Below the pieces are notes generated by a model. The model made no database searches. It was not told where the DNA came from and saw only the letters and a list, made by a program, of their open reading frames with translations. A stretch of DNA of 64,000 nt. Source: Rhynochetos jubatus (Eukaryota; Chordata; Aves; Eurypygiformes; Rhynochetidae). Below, in pieces: positions 25,790-38,908 of this stretch. The number at the start of each line of letters is the position of its first letter. Positions within the stretch are counted from its first letter, which is position 1. The translations under genes were made by a program, and so were the position numbers. The stretch is from positions 11,864,664 to 11,928,663 of the forward strand of contig CM050653.1 of the NCBI GenBank assembly GCA_027574665.1, written 5' to 3'.

Positions 25790-26492
25790 GTTCTCTTGGA
25801 GGGCAGCTCTGAAGAAATGGACCTTGGAGTCCTAGTGGACAGGAGGATGACCATGAGCCAACAGTGTGCCCTCGCGGCCAAGGTGGCCAGTGTCATCCTG
25901 GGATGCATTAAGAAGAGTGTGGCCAGCAGGTTGAGGGAAGTTATCCTCCCCCTCTACTCTGCGCTGGTGAGGCCTCACCTGGAGTGCTGTGTCCAGTTCT
26001 GGGCTCCTCAGCTCCAGAAGGACAAGGAGCTACTGGACAGGGCCCAGCGCAGGGACACTGAGATGATGAAGGGCCTGGAGCACCTTCCATATGAGGAAAG
26101 GCTGAGAGAGCTGGGGCTGTTTAGACTGGAGAAGAGGAGGCTGAGGGGGGATCTTATCAATGCTTATCAATAGCTAAAGTGTGGGTGTCAGGAGGATGGG
26201 GCCAGGCTCTTCTCAGGGGTGTCCAGGGACAGGACTAGGGGCACTGGCCATAAACTGGGAAACAGAAGGTTCAACCTGAACATGAGGAAACCCTTCTTCC
26301 CTGTGAGGGTGCCAGAGCCCTGGGACAGGCTGCCCAGAGAGGTGGGGGAGTCTCCTTCCCTGGAGACTTTCCACAGCCACCTGGACTGGTTCCTGTGTGA
26401 TCTGCTCTAGGGGATCCTGCTCTGGCAGGGGGGTTGGACTAGATGATCTCTAGAGGGCCCTTCCAATCCCTGACACTGTGAATCTGTGAATC
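25790..26492 (+). mobile_element. CR1 LINE, 5'-truncated, with ORF2 C-terminus
   Basis: The 5' part encodes the end of the CR1 reverse-transcriptase ORF2 in one open frame up to a stop at about 26171. Typical CR1 phrases are [35 protein letters not shown] and [18 protein letters not shown]. After that stop, further ORF2-like sequence continues in another frame ([12 protein letters not shown].. [12 protein letters not shown]), so the copy is frameshifted. It ends with the 3' box and a ctgtgaatctgtgaatc tail. It belongs to the subfamily of 1-118 and 32211-32394 and looks comparatively young. Confidence 0.93.
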
Positions 26493-29400
26493 AACTTGTA
26501 TGTATGCGCTTTGGCTGCATTTCTTTCTCCGTTCTTGCGCTGAGCTGCGTTTTCACCCGGCAGGTTGCCGACAGAAGAGCCAGGCTGGTACTCGGGGCAG
26601 AGGCAGTCCTGCCAGCTGCTGGTTTGTAGTGCTGAGGCTGAAGTGCCCAGCCCCATGTCCTAAACCTGGCCTCAGGAAGGGGATATGGAGTGAATACAGC
26701 CTGTCCTCCCTTGGGTAAAGGGGGTGTAATCGTTAGACATTACTCCTCCACCTCCAGATGGTAGATCCCAGGGTGGGAGGTGGGGGGTGAGGGCAGGCTG
26801 GCTTAGTCTTGCTCCATTCTCTGTTCTTCAGTAGAGGAAGAGCCAATCTGCACCTTTCTGCTGTTGGAACATGCCAAAAACCACTGAGCACCACTGATCT
26901 AAACCACTCAAACCTAGAAACAAACAGTGGGAAAATAAATATGTCTTTTCCAATACAGAAATGACCAGATGCGTGGCTGTCATCTGACGCACGGTTAACC
27001 CAGCCTTTCACTGTGTGGAGCACGGGACTATCTTTACGGGGTGGCGGACGGTGCCTTGCTGACGGTGTGCGCTCAGGCGGTTTCACCGCACTCCAGAACT
27101 ACACCCGAGCTCTGCACGACAAGCTGGCAGCAAAGATGGTGCAGGTCCTCCCTGTGCTGCAGGAGGTCCTCGGAGCGGAGAGCATCGCGACAGCATCATT
27201 TCCATTCACTCCCACATTCCTTTGGACTAATCAGGTGTCATAAAAAAGCACCTAAGCTGTACTGTTAGTCACACCATCCAATATCCATCTCACGTAGAGG
27301 TAATTGAGCAGGGCATGTGTTCAAGCTGTACAGAATTTTAAATAAAAAGCCACTAGACACTGGTGTTGTTGACTGGAAAATACTGTGCTTGTCACTCCAG
27401 CTGTTTCTGATTACTAGTTTCAAATACGCGTTATGAAATATCCATTTATTTAGGCATTGCGGGTCACTTGACGTGGGAGATGAATGATGTCACCAAACTT
27501 CCTTTTATCCTTTTCTGGATGAGCAATGTGATGTTGCTGCAAGCATTGTGCAAGATTTCTACATACGGATCTGTGGATCTGCACTTGAAAATGGATAGCA
27601 CCAGCACTGCCATAATCATTCCTGGAGGAATTCCTTTTAATTGGGCTTTCGTTGTGTGGATAATGAAAGGTGAGACTGAAATTTGAGAATTTGCTTTAAC
27701 TTGTAGCCCTATCCAGAATTTAAATTCAGATCTCCCATATGGAAAAAACCCCAAAACCCAACAACTCTAGTATATTGTATTGCCTACTCCATTATGTGGT
27801 AGTTAATAATTAAAAACACGCTGCAATTGCTTTTATAAATTCATAATGTGGAGATGAAGGATTACCGCAAGTTGTAATTTGACATATAATAATCTTTGCT
27901 ATATTTCAGTTATTTGCTTGTGAAGCTTAATTTCTTCTTTCAGTTCTGATGATACAAAGAAAGAATTAACATCAGATGTTTCCTCTGTCCTTGCACAATT
28001 CTAAGGTGCCTTTATTTAAACAAAAATAAAATTGCGTACATCTTGCCTGACCACCTCCTCAGAGCCCGCCTTACGTGGAATTGTTGTACAACAGACTCCA
28101 TCATCCCTCACGGACAGCAGCGTGTGACTGGCTGCCTTGGGGACTGCTGCTGCCAGTGTGACATGTCGGATCCCTTCAAACCTTGGGAACACAGCCTGAG
28201 CCATCAGGAACTCCAGCGGCTTTCATGCCCTGTAATTTTATCCTTAGGTGTCTTTATTTTATTTATATCTCCAGGCAAATCCGTGAGGGCTTTGGGGGTA
28301 ACACCAGCTTTCCACACAGAGCCTGGGCCAGCAGGAGGAACCCCTTGGCTGTGTACGTGTTGTTGGTAGAGGGCCCATGGCATGAAGCCTGCCATGTGCT
28401 GGACCACGCGTGGGCCTGGCTGTGGTGGCAGCGTTGATCTCCCGAGGCGTGCTGGTGACGCGCGCTGGGTACACCTCTACTCATACACTGGACAGTGCCA
28501 GGAGCGTACGTACCCAGGCACTGCCCTACGCTGCTCGTGACGGATGGCCCAAAGCATGGGGTTAGACATGCAAAGCAGCCTTCTCCCCACCGATTCCCGG
28601 GTGTAGTTCAGAAACGGGTAAGGGACAGGGCACCTTGCAAAGAGGGGACCTGGATGTGACAGCCCATGTTCTGGGGATTAAGGAGCTTTTAATCACAAGG
28701 AGATGGGCCAGTCAATGCCTGAGAAGGGTGCTGGGAATGTTCAGTTTAAGACTACAGCTATGGTCTCTGTGGCAGGGGTACTTTGGCGTGCAAAAGCTGG
28801 CTCTTGCACTTTGAAAACACAAGGATGTTTGCCCTGCGCCCTTGACACCTGCCTTGTCACGATCATGACCATGGCCAACGTGACCAACATAAAAATCAAG
28901 GCCTGGGGAACTCCTCAGCCTCTCCTCTGCACCTGCTGCAGGTTGAATCAGCTCCTACCGCTGATGGTCACAGCGGTGAGGGTCGGCTTAGTCAGCGTGA
29001 TCCCTATCGTATGGGATGGCACACAACCATCTGTGGTAGATGAGGGGGTGCTTTGGATAACAGACTTCTCCCTCATCCTGAGCGTTAAGGAAGGTCAGAT
29101 CTGTTGCTTTCAGGATGCTGCCAAATATCTGCCAAGTCTGGAGCGAGAAGTATCACCTTCCAGCAGCCACCTTCCCAGAAAGTTAACACTTCTTACGCTG
29201 GATCTCGTGTCCTATATCCCAGAGGGTAGAAGACATCCTATGGATTATGGCGAGTCTATGCAAATTTGGTGGTAGCTTTGAGGTGCAGTACCAGGGTGGA
29301 GGATACAACCATTCAGTTCAGTTTACTACGAAGAAAAGAAGTTGTTAAAATGAACAAGACCAACAAACAGCAGGTCATTAAATCATTACCACCATTTGCA

Positions 29401-32210
29401 AGCAGACAAGGCAGGAGACCACCCCTGTGAAGAGACAGCAGTTCCCCTTCTGTGTGTGATGGCAGGTTCAGGGCAAGGTGAAGTACTTTTGGAAGGTTCT
29501 CTTGGGGCACTAGATGCAGCCCATTCTCATCCTCTGGCTGCCAGGAGCTGCAGACAACATGTCAGTATACTCCCATTAAGCACAGCTCGTGTCCTCTTCT
29601 CACTCCCTTTGTCCTACAGTAACGTGGGTAGCCTCAGGAAGAGTGTGCTGAAGCTAGCTGTCTGCCCCATGAGCCGGATACGTGCTCTTAGCTGATTTCT
29701 CCAAGGCAACTTCCAAGGATAGTGGGGCGGAGGGACACAGAGGACCAGGCAGGCCCTCTCTTCCTCCCTTCCTCTCTCTCTGTCTTTCCCTCTTCAGCTG
29801 CTTTAGTGAGTGAAGGGACTGAAACGGAGGGTGTCTGTGGTTTGCCGAGCGCTGGCACGCAGCCTTAGCTGAAAAGGTTGCTGACCACGTGAGGCACCAA
29901 CACGGCCTCCAAGTACCACACGCAGCTTGGCCAAAAGCTGGCCGTTCCTGGCTGCCACCAAGGACTGGTTTCTGACCTTTCCATGTTTGTGCACAGCTTC
30001 CAACATCTTTAATGCAAACCAGCGCTGCTCGGTTGTAAAAAGCACACTGTATTTTACATGTCTGCGATTTCTTCATATTGCTGCTGGCAAATCTTCTTGC
30101 CAAAGAAGCTGTGGGTGCAAGCACGGTCCTTGCAGTTGTTGGCCACAGACACAGCTGCTTCCCAGCCAGCCAGATGTGGCTTTTTCCAGTGTAACTCTGA
30201 ATGTGAAGTGTGTAGATAGCGGTATAGTGTATCTGAGATCAGGGAGAGGTGTGGGACACTAGGAGGCTTGCTTTGGATGGCATGTAGTAGATAGGAAAGG
30301 TCAGTGGGAGCTATTCTGAGCTGGACTGATATCCCAAGGATGGGATTTTTGTATTCTCAAGTCTATGTCTGAGTTTCCCTGGCCAGGAAACATCTTATTT
30401 CTCTTCAGAGTATAACTGAATGCGAACTGGTGTACGTGCAGTTTAGACAATCTGGGAAGCTGACACCCTGCATGAGGTGGAAATGGCCCAACAAGACATT
30501 GCAATGTCTGCTCTGCTGTCCTGCATAGCATGGACCATACAGTTTCATCCAGGTTGTACTTCCTCAGGCTTACAGCTTCTTCCAGCGATAAACTGTATCT
30601 CATGAGAAGTTACTCATTGCTCACTCCATTTGGAGAGAATTCCCCTACTAGAAATCTCTAGTTACATACCCTCAGTCTGAATCTGACACTTTCAGCTTCT
30701 AGCCTTTTCCCTGTTAGCTTAGAGAGTTCTACTGCCAGGTGTCTCTCTGTGCAGGTATTTATAGGCTCTTCTCTTTCTTGAGATTGGGCTCACTTGACTT
30801 CTCACTGGAAGAAATTATCCAGCTCTCAAATAATTATTATAGGCTTTTTCTGAACCCTTTTACACTTGCCAAGATCCTTTTAAGAAATGGAAATGAGAAG
30901 TGAGGAGCCACTACTCCAATCAGTGCTGCTGCTTTCAGTGGAAATGACATTGTTTATACCTGACATTTTGCTTTTTGGCTGCTGCATCACACTGGAAGCT
31001 CCTGTGCTCTTAGTGACTCATCAGGCCTTCGCAATTATTTCCTAAACCACGCTTTTCCGACTACCAACACATAACTCTGACCTACATTTTTGTTCCTTAC
31101 ATATGTGACCTTGCCTTTAGCTTTCTTACAGCGCCTGCTGCGCCGGTGAGTTTCCATGGTCACCGCGTCACTCACGGGAGCTGACCCTGTTCTGATGCCA
31201 CCAGCTTTTGGGTCACCTGCAGACTGTTGCGGTCAATGGAGATGTCAAGTGACTGTGAGCTGTCTGGCACATCCTGTTGCTCACACGAGAGGCTAAGTCA
31301 CACCGTTACAGCCCGGCTGACTCTTCGGTAGCTAAGGGCTGTACGCCCTGCTCCCGGTGGTCCCCTTTGAGGTTACGGCTTTCTGTTGGCGGTGCCAGAA
31401 GCCATGTCTCTGACAGAGCTCCCCCTGAGGTTGCCAGGACTCGGAGACAGTCGGAATCTCCGTTGGGCTGTGCTTGCCGGTTGTTGTCAGAGCCCTTCTG
31501 AAGTGACCGCGGGCTCTTCTGTCCACCCAGAGCTGGCATCACCAGGAGCAGCGGGACCCAACGCCACGCTCCAGAGCCTGACCAGCTGCAGGTGATGTGG
31601 CTGTACCTCCACCCTAAAGCACACTGTTACCTTTGTGTATCTGGCTGGTGTTGCCACCAGCAGCCCCAGTTAAACCCCCGGAGGGGGTTAATTAGAGAAC
31701 AGGGGCTTCCCACAAGGGCTTGAGACGGTTCACAGTGGAGGTGAGTCCCCAAGTTCCTCCTTGTCACCTTGAGTGTTTGAAGGTGCTGCTCCTCAGACTG
31801 TGATAGTATCCACCAGCCTACTACCCAGTTTGATTTCCAGCAAAACGCCCATGACTGGATGGTTCCAGATCATTTCTCTGCGTCACATGCACAGGGTAGG
31901 AGTACTTGCCGGTCATTAGTGTTAACACATTGAAAAAGAGGAGTAATTGGACACTAATGACCCTTCTGTTTGCACGTTGTAGTCTAGGGGAGCACATGCC
32001 TGGGTCAGGTCACGGGCAAACAGCAGCACTGCTGTGCAGCCATTACAGCTCCGTCGGAAATGACCGTGTCGCTGGGGCCCTCTGCTGTATCGCATTTGGG
32101 CTGTTTGGATATGTGCTAATTAAGGTATTATTTGAGAATCACACTTACTATGTAGGCATGTTTCAAAGATTAATTAATTAGGCTTTTTTTAAAGTGCTAT
32201 ATACTTGTTC
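26493..32210. other. Non-genic stretch
   Basis: No recognisable exon. Open frames of unknown meaning include 28703-29275 (+, 190 codons) and a segment at 27464-27754 that is open on both strands. A modestly CpG-richer patch at 31120-31600 is too weak to call an island. Confidence 0.55.
28703..29275 (+). CDS. Unrecognised 190-codon open frame (doubtful)
   Basis: A single open frame beginning MGQSMPEKGAGN with no domain I recognise. Its length is close to what chance gives for a window of this size. It lies in unique-looking sequence without evident promoter, splice or poly-A context. It is listed only so that it can be tested. Confidence 0.08.
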   Translation: MGQSMPEKGAGNVQFKTTAMVSVAGVLWRAKAGSCTLKTQGCLPCALDTCLVTIMTMANVTNIKIKAWGTPQPLLCTCCRLNQLLPLMVTAVRVGLVSVIPIVWDGTQPSVVDEGVLWITDFSLILSVKEGQICCFQDAAKYLPSLEREVSPSSSHLPRKLTLLTLDLVSYIPEGRRHPMDYGESMQIWW

Positions 32211-32394
32211 ACAGATTCACAGATTCACAGTGTTAGGGGTTGGAAGGGCCCTCTAGAGATCATCCAGTCCAACCCCCCTGCCAGAGCAGGATCCCCTAGA
32301 GCAGATCACACAGGAACCAGTCCAGGCGGCTTTGGAAAGTCTCCAGAGAAGGAGACTCCCCACCTCTCTGGGCAGCCTGTCCCAGGGCTCTGGC
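32211..32394 (-). mobile_element. CR1 LINE 3' end, inverted
   Basis: The + strand reads acagattcacagattcacag followed by the reverse complement of the CR1 3' box. It matches the 3' ends of 1-118 and 25790-26492 closely but in the opposite direction. It breaks off within the ORF2 C-terminal sequence at tctggc. Confidence 0.92.
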
Positions 32395-32895
32395 TGGTAT
32401 TGTCCCAAGTATTATCAAGTATTACAGAGCAATGGTTCACAACCTCGGGGGGTTTTTCTGATCTTTCTTTGCAGCTTTAACTTCCTATCATGTGCCACAC
32501 CAATTTCAGTTAACAGTTGTAGTCCAGTATCCAACATGCCAAATGGTAATTCCCAAAAAGTGTACAAACTGAAGTCTAAAGACAAGGATAGTTTTGTCAC
32601 TATATGTGTATACATAGGATATACTATAAGGTACATGTGTTTACGAAAGAGTGGGTATACATACACATACATCTGAATTACCAATGGGTATGCATGCCTG
32701 TGTGTATATATATGTACGTCTGTGGCCAATACTGTGCAGGTAAGTGTTAGTAATCCTTCACAGATGACACTGTGATAATACGTTCCCCAGGAATAATAAG
32801 CAGGTCCCTTTAGGTCCACAAGTCCTGTGTTTCTGACACTACCTTAGTAGCAAATTCATAGCAAATATGAGATTACATAGCAGATCATACACTTT
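32395..32895. other. Non-genic stretch
   Basis: AT-rich sequence with tata/tgta-rich patches near 32600-32730. I see nothing else. Confidence 0.5.
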
Positions 32896-33488
32896 TGTGC
32901 TGGTTTTGGCTGGGATAGAGTTCATTTTCTTCACAGCAGCTGGTATGGGGCTTTGTTTTGGATTTGTGCTAGAAACAGTGTTGATAACACAGGGATGTGT
33001 TAGCTACTGCTGAGCAGTGCTTACACAGGGTCAAGGCCTTTTCTGTTCCTCACCCCACCCCACCAGTGAGCAGGCCGGGGGTGCGCAGGGAGCTAGAGGG
33101 AAGCACCGCCGGGATAGCTGCCCCCAGGTGACCAAGGGGATATCCCATGCCATATGATGCCATGGTCAGCATATAAAGCTGAGGGAAGAAGAAGGAAAGG
33201 AGGAACATTTGGAGTGATGGCATTTGTCTTCCCAAGTCACCGTTACGCATGACGGAGCCCAGCTTTCCTGGAGATGGCTGTACACCTGCTGCCGATGGGA
33301 AGTGGTGAATGAATTCCTTGTTGTGCTTTGCCTGAGCGTGTGGCTTTTGCTTTACCTTTAAACTGTCTTTATCCCAACCCACGAGGTTTCTCACTTTTAC
33401 CCTTCCAGTTCTCTTCCCCCATCACACTGGGGGGAGTGAGTGAGCAGCTCTGCGGGGCTGAGCTGCCAGCTGGGGTTAATACATGACA
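32896..33488 (+). mobile_element. Solo LTR of an avian endogenous retrovirus (copy 2, second subfamily)
   Basis: The unit runs from tgtgctggttttggctggg to ggttaatacatgaca. A TATAAA box lies at 33172-33177, followed by the cttgtt/ctttatcccaacccacgag region expected at the R-U5 end, so transcription would run on the + strand. The body differs from the copies at 11014 and 60929 although the first 100 bp and the last part are clearly related, so it is another subfamily. Flanking 5-mers (acttt, aagtt) match only in part. No internal retroviral genes are present. Confidence 0.85.
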
Positions 33489-34334
33489 AAGTTATATCAG
33501 TCACTGCTGTAGTGTGCTACCAAAGGCCCTCCTGGATTTAGCCCACTATTATGAAAGAACTGGTGACGACATTCAGGTACTTCCGAAAGGCTCTCTAGCA
33601 GCACGGTGACAAGGTGACCTAATGAAAACCCAGACAGCAACTGGTCAGGAAGGGTTTTTTCTTTCCTCCATCCCCCTGTGATACAAATGCCATCTTTTCA
33701 CAGCACAGGGTGTTTGTGTGTTGTATGCAAATACAGGAAAAACGGCTGAAAAGGAAAGCCCAAAATGCTGAGAACCAATTCACATTTTGTCTTGGGGAGT
33801 TTCATTGATCTAATGGCTAAGATAAAAATACTGCAAGGACATTGTCATCGAGCAGGGATCAATGAAAGATTAAAAAAACCTTTTTAAAAATAAATTAATT
33901 TGTAAATCAAGGAGTGATTTTACAGCCACAAAATTGACAGGTATTTTAGTTTTTTGTCAAAAAGAACACCAGTCACCGTTATGTGATTGACAAGGACGAT
34001 GGATGATATATGGATCTGTATAGCCAGGAATGAGGGAGATGTAAAGAAAGGATTTGTGATGGGTGGAGAGACTGACAGTTGAAGGGCTGTGGGAGAGGGA
34101 GGCCAGTGAGCAGAAAGTAAATAAAATACAAAATTCAAATTGTGGAACGTAGAATCCTTTAGTGGCCTTGTCTTCAGAGAAGAGGAAGCTCCTATCATCC
34201 AAGGGAGTCTCTGTTTTGTGGATGAATGTTCTGTCTTTTCTCTTGCCTCTGTGACTGCAAGAATAGGGAACTGCAGAAATATTGCTGGCCAGCTAAAAAG
34301 CAAGCTGCAACCAGCCTTTTCCTGACTTTTCCCG
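33489..34334. other. Non-genic stretch
   Basis: I see no gene or named repeat. The open frame on the - strand at 33920-34432 owes its length to overlap with the adjacent CR1 element. Confidence 0.5.
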
Positions 34335-34532
34335 GAGAGCGTGGTGAGGCACTGGAACAGGTTGCCCAGAGAAGCTGTGGATGCCCCATCCCTGGAAGTG
34401 TCCAAGGCCAGGCTGGATGAGGCTGTGAGCAACCTGGTCTAGTGGAGGGTGTCCCTGCCCATGGCAGGGGGGTTGGAACTGGATGGTCTTTAAGGTCCCT
34501 TCCAACCCAAACCATTCCATGATTCTATGATC
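34335..34532 (+). mobile_element. CR1 LINE 3' end
   Basis: The segment runs from gcgtggtgaggcactgg (end of the ORF2 region) through gccatccctggaagtgtcc and gtccctgcccatggcagggg to catgattctatgatc. Its subfamily is shared with 12616-12765. Confidence 0.93.
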
Positions 34533-37500
34533 TTGATTATGGCAGCTATGCTTGGTCTTCAGACCACTGATGGCTTGACATAGTAGAGTGACTTGCAGGG
34601 CTGAAACCAGCTGTGCTGGCAGAAGCTCTGATGATCTTTTGTTGGGACCTGCACCAGGGAACACAACTGACTGTTCCAGTACTTGGATAACCAGCAACTG
34701 CTACCCAGGCGCATAGGGGTTACAAGCACTTGAGATCCTTGGGCCACCTACAGGAGTTAGGTCCACACAGAGGGGGTGGTTAGGGTAAATTGTAACAATA
34801 TCAATAGCTCAAAATACAGTACTTGGCAAAAATATTACTTCTGTGCCTTACGCTACAACCAGAAGGTCCTGCAGAATGCCATAAATCTTCTTTGAAACCA
34901 GCAGAGAGTTGCCCGGGGTTGCTCGTGGCAGCGTGAGCGCGCCGTGACTCAAGCACCACCTGCTGACTCTCTGCACATTGGCAGAGCCTCCCCAACTGCC
35001 GCCTTCGCCAAACACTGTTTTCTTTGCTTGCAGCTACTTGGCTATTTCAATGGGTTTAGCAATATCAGGGTGATATTTTTTAAATGTCATTGCTAATACC
35101 TTTTAACTAGATGCTGACAAAGATTTATGATTATTATAAGACCTGAAACCTACTATCTTCAGTCCAGCACGGTGAGGATGAAGGCATTAATTTGGAAAGG
35201 ACACCAACATCATCTCCAATTTTGTGTCAAGAATACATCTGTAGACAGTTCATGTCAGAGCTGATTGCAGGGGCATTCAGATGTCAAACTGCTCACTTTC
35301 CAGACAAAACAAAATAGGCATCTAAGTACAATAAAATGTGCCTGCAATTATATGTGCCAGCAAAAATTCCACCTGCAGATGTACTCAAGTGCAAAAATCT
35401 GAGATCACTTGAAACAATTTCCAAACATGTCAAGTGTGAAAAAAGTAGAACATGAATATCTATGATGAGTACAAAGCACATCCTGCTTTTGCACTTTATG
35501 GGATATCTATTTGGTAATCTCGACTCCTGATATTCACACTTCTGGATCTTAAAGTCTTTTAAGTCTTAAACAAGGCCAAATAAAATCATAATTAAATAAA
35601 ATATTAACACCTTCTATATGTTACTTCCTAACACTGCTGTTGCCGTTTGTTCTTTATTTATTCCTTTTCCTTTTCTGTCCCTTTCCTCTCTCTCTCTCTC
35701 ACACATGGAGAATTTTCCTCAGCTGATTCCTCCCATCACCATTCAGGGAAGGCTCGCAGCAGTGATTAGCCTTTTGCAAGTACAGTTTAATCTTTAGTGC
35801 CAACAAATTCCACACCTTGGGCCTCTCTGTCAGGAGTCTCTGATCACAAGCAGTCTCAGTGCAGTCTCTGCCAACACTCCATTTTCCACGAAGCTACAGT
35901 GAGTCACAGATGGGTCAGCAACCTAGGATGTAAAGCAATTTAAAATTGGGGTGATAAGTTGATATTAGAAAGTGAGCTAGTGCAGCATAAAAACCCTCTT
36001 TTGGACCTAAGAGACAGGCAGTGGCCTACCATGCCCTTCAGGTGCCTTGGAGAGCTGCCCAAGGCGCACAGCATTGTGCTGTGCATGGTCAGCACCTTCT
36101 TCCAGCAGAGCAAGGCTGGATGCAGCTCCTTTTGGAAACATATCCCACCCATGCCACTCTGTCAGAGCCAGAGCGTTGAGAGGGCTGGCATGAGACACTA
36201 TTTTTCCAAAGGAATTACCTATTCCTTAAAGCATACTGAAACTGTGCCAGCCCTAAGACCCTTTCCTGAACATAATACTCACCAGACTTCAGATGGTTCC
36301 TCCAGATTTTCTTTTTTAACATCAGGAATGTATGGCATAGTATGTGTCAGTAAGCAACCTGCTGAGGCTCTCCGCTCTTTCAGTTTGGTTGTTGGCTCCA
36401 CGGGGAAGGTGGGTTAGGCAAGATGTTCCAGAAGCTTCACTGGGGGCTTTTCAAGGCTGTCAGAGGACTCTGCCAGCCTGTATTCTTGGTTGGATGCCTG
36501 CAGAGGACACTGGAGAAGGCAGCTCTTCATGAGCCCTTCGCTGTCCGTGTGACTCTGACCTGCCTGCATGGCATGTCACGGATGTGGCCCTGCGTAGGGT
36601 GAGGGGCTCCTTCCATAACGCCACCCCCCTCGACACCAGCAGGGACAACCGCCACACACAGAGCAAATCCTCCACTTGCCGTCGCTGTTCTCTGTAACGC
36701 TACGGTGGCAAATCATGTTACGAAGGGACGTACTCTCCCACCTCCATTTTGGTAAAGCTGTCTCCTTCCTCCACCAGCCTTGAAGAGGAGCAGCTGGGAA
36801 AGGCTAACAACAGTGTGTCTTTACTGCACTTCCTCTAACAACATGAAAGTCTTCCCAAGATTACACGGTAACTACAACTATGAACACCACACATTGCATT
36901 CCTGAGGGTGCTCCCGAGTGTGTCTCAGCCGTGTTACCAAGACAGATTAGAAGGCATTACTCATCTGTAGCAGTGTTGTTGTTCTCCAAAGCGCTTTGAT
37001 CCATCACTGTGCGTGCCCTTTGTAGTGATAATTTAGTACGGCAATCTGATAATAATTCAGTTTTGGAACTTCCCCTTATCTGCCCTTGGTGTGCTGATAT
37101 GAAACGGCACTGTTTCAAAATAAAATCATGCTCTTGATATTTCAGATACTGCAGGTATGCGTAAGCACTATTGCCTGCTTATAGCTTTATTTTCTACATC
37201 TAATTAATGCGATACTACTGGGTTAGCGGCTCAGAGATTCACGTTCTCTGATACGAGAAGAGACCCTACTCTCAAGTGCGGAGGAGCTGCTTGTGAAGAA
37301 GCAGAGATTCACTAACCGCCATCTACCCATGTCCCTTGGCCCTGACCTGTTGCATCCAACCTGTAAAGCAAGCGGTCAGGGCAGCTGCCAGGCCTGTTCA
37401 GGCCCGTGTCTCTTCACTGTGATGACCAGAATGAGACTACTTCTTTGCAACTTGGCTCCTGACACGGAGCAGCTTTTTAAACCCACGGAACCAAACTGAA

Positions 37501-38809
37501 GCAAAATTGCCCTCAGAAATAATATTTTCTGACCGGCCTGTTAGTTGGACTAAAGCTGGTGAAATCAAAAGGTAAGAGGGGCCGTATATTGCTGCCAGAC
37601 CACCAGGTTATCGAATAACAACCCCCCCCCCCAAAAAAAACTTTCTCTGTGAAGGAAACAGGAGCCTGAGCATTTCGCTGAGGCAAGGTTGATTGTATGC
37701 AGTGTCTGCTTGACAAATTAGCTTTAAAACTCTGGCAGATATATACGTAAGGCCTGACAGTGAAAACAGCCTTACAATAGCAGATTGTTGAAATGGCAGA
37801 CAGTCTTGATTCAGACTTTAGCTGAATTTGGATGAGATTCTACAGAATGAGCGTACTTCCAGATGGGAGAATCCTCCATGAACAGGTCTTTTCATTGTGT
37901 GGGACTAGGCGGCAATGTTTTCATCTATCTAATTGAAATACACCGATTTGCTAAGCGTGTCCAACTCCATGAACCCTGCACAAATCAGATTCAGACTGGA
38001 TACCCCAACCCTGAGGCTAGTTTGGGAATTTTCAGCTAACACTTTAGAGAAACTATGGCTATTAAGCCAATGCCATATCTAGGCATAATATAAATGCCAC
38101 AGGTGTCCTGCAGAAGTGTTTGTTGCAGAGGAATGCTGGGCCACGTCCATTCTTGTGCCCATTTTCCCAAGTGCCTCTCTGGACGACCGGCACCGCCCAC
38201 GGTCTGAGCCTTGCTGGGTGCCATTGCTTGCTCTTGTATGAGGCACAATAATGATTTTGTGTTCTTTTTAATTCCAAAGTGATATGAGCTATAGTCCACT
38301 GGAGTGACGTGTTTTTAAAACATGAAACGGAGAATAAGCGTTCTGTGCCTGGAGTTTGTCACAAATATGAATGAGGATGTCTGAGTGCAGAAAGCCAGCT
38401 GGGAAAAGGAACTGCATGGACCCAAAGAAACATAACTTGGCACAGTCTTACTTCTGGCTCCTGCAATAAGCCTCCAGAGGACTCAATACCCAGAACAATA
38501 CCCAAATTTTGCCTTGGAAGGAACTAATTCTCTTGAAAACTGCTCAAGAAAGTAGTAATGTTCATGCAGTGTGAGACCAGGGGATCAAGGCCCAGCTCCT
38601 GGATAACTGGAGTGCTGAGGGTCAGTTACATGGAGGAGTGTCCAAGGCATCTCTGTGTCTGAGGCTGTCCTGAGTCGCAGTAACTGGGGAGAGCTGGGCG
38701 CAGCTGCTGGTCAGTCTGAGTGTCCCAGACCAGCTACTGCAGCGATTTTTCCAGAAACTGAGGAGGTGTGGGAATGCATTTAGAGAAGAGCTGGTTCTGC
38801 TCTGCAAAA
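34533..38809. other. Non-genic stretch
   Basis: I see no exon or RNA gene. A (TC)n run lies at 35685-35700 and a short C/A-rich run near 37621-37640. The open frames are short and overlap on both strands. Confidence 0.55.
35685..35700. repeat. (TC)n microsatellite
   Basis: Eight alternating TC units. No other role is visible. Confidence 0.75.
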
Positions 38810-38908
38810 CAGAATCACAGAATCACAGAATGCTGGGGGTTGGAAGGGACCTTCAGAGCTCATCTAGTCCAACCCCCCTGCCAAAGCAGGTTCACCTAGA
38901 GCAGGCGA
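38810..38908 (-). mobile_element. CR1 LINE 3' end, inverted, third subfamily
   Basis: The + strand begins agaatcacagaatcacagaa, the reverse complement of the CR1 tail, and continues through aagggaccttcagagctcat and ccaacccccctgccaaagcagg. It is truncated after about 100 bp. Diagnostic bases differ from the other copies. Confidence 0.9.

Noticed and set aside
25643-26173. 176-codon frame as a cellular gene
   Set aside because: Its phrases ([28 protein letters not shown]) are CR1 reverse-transcriptase C-terminus.
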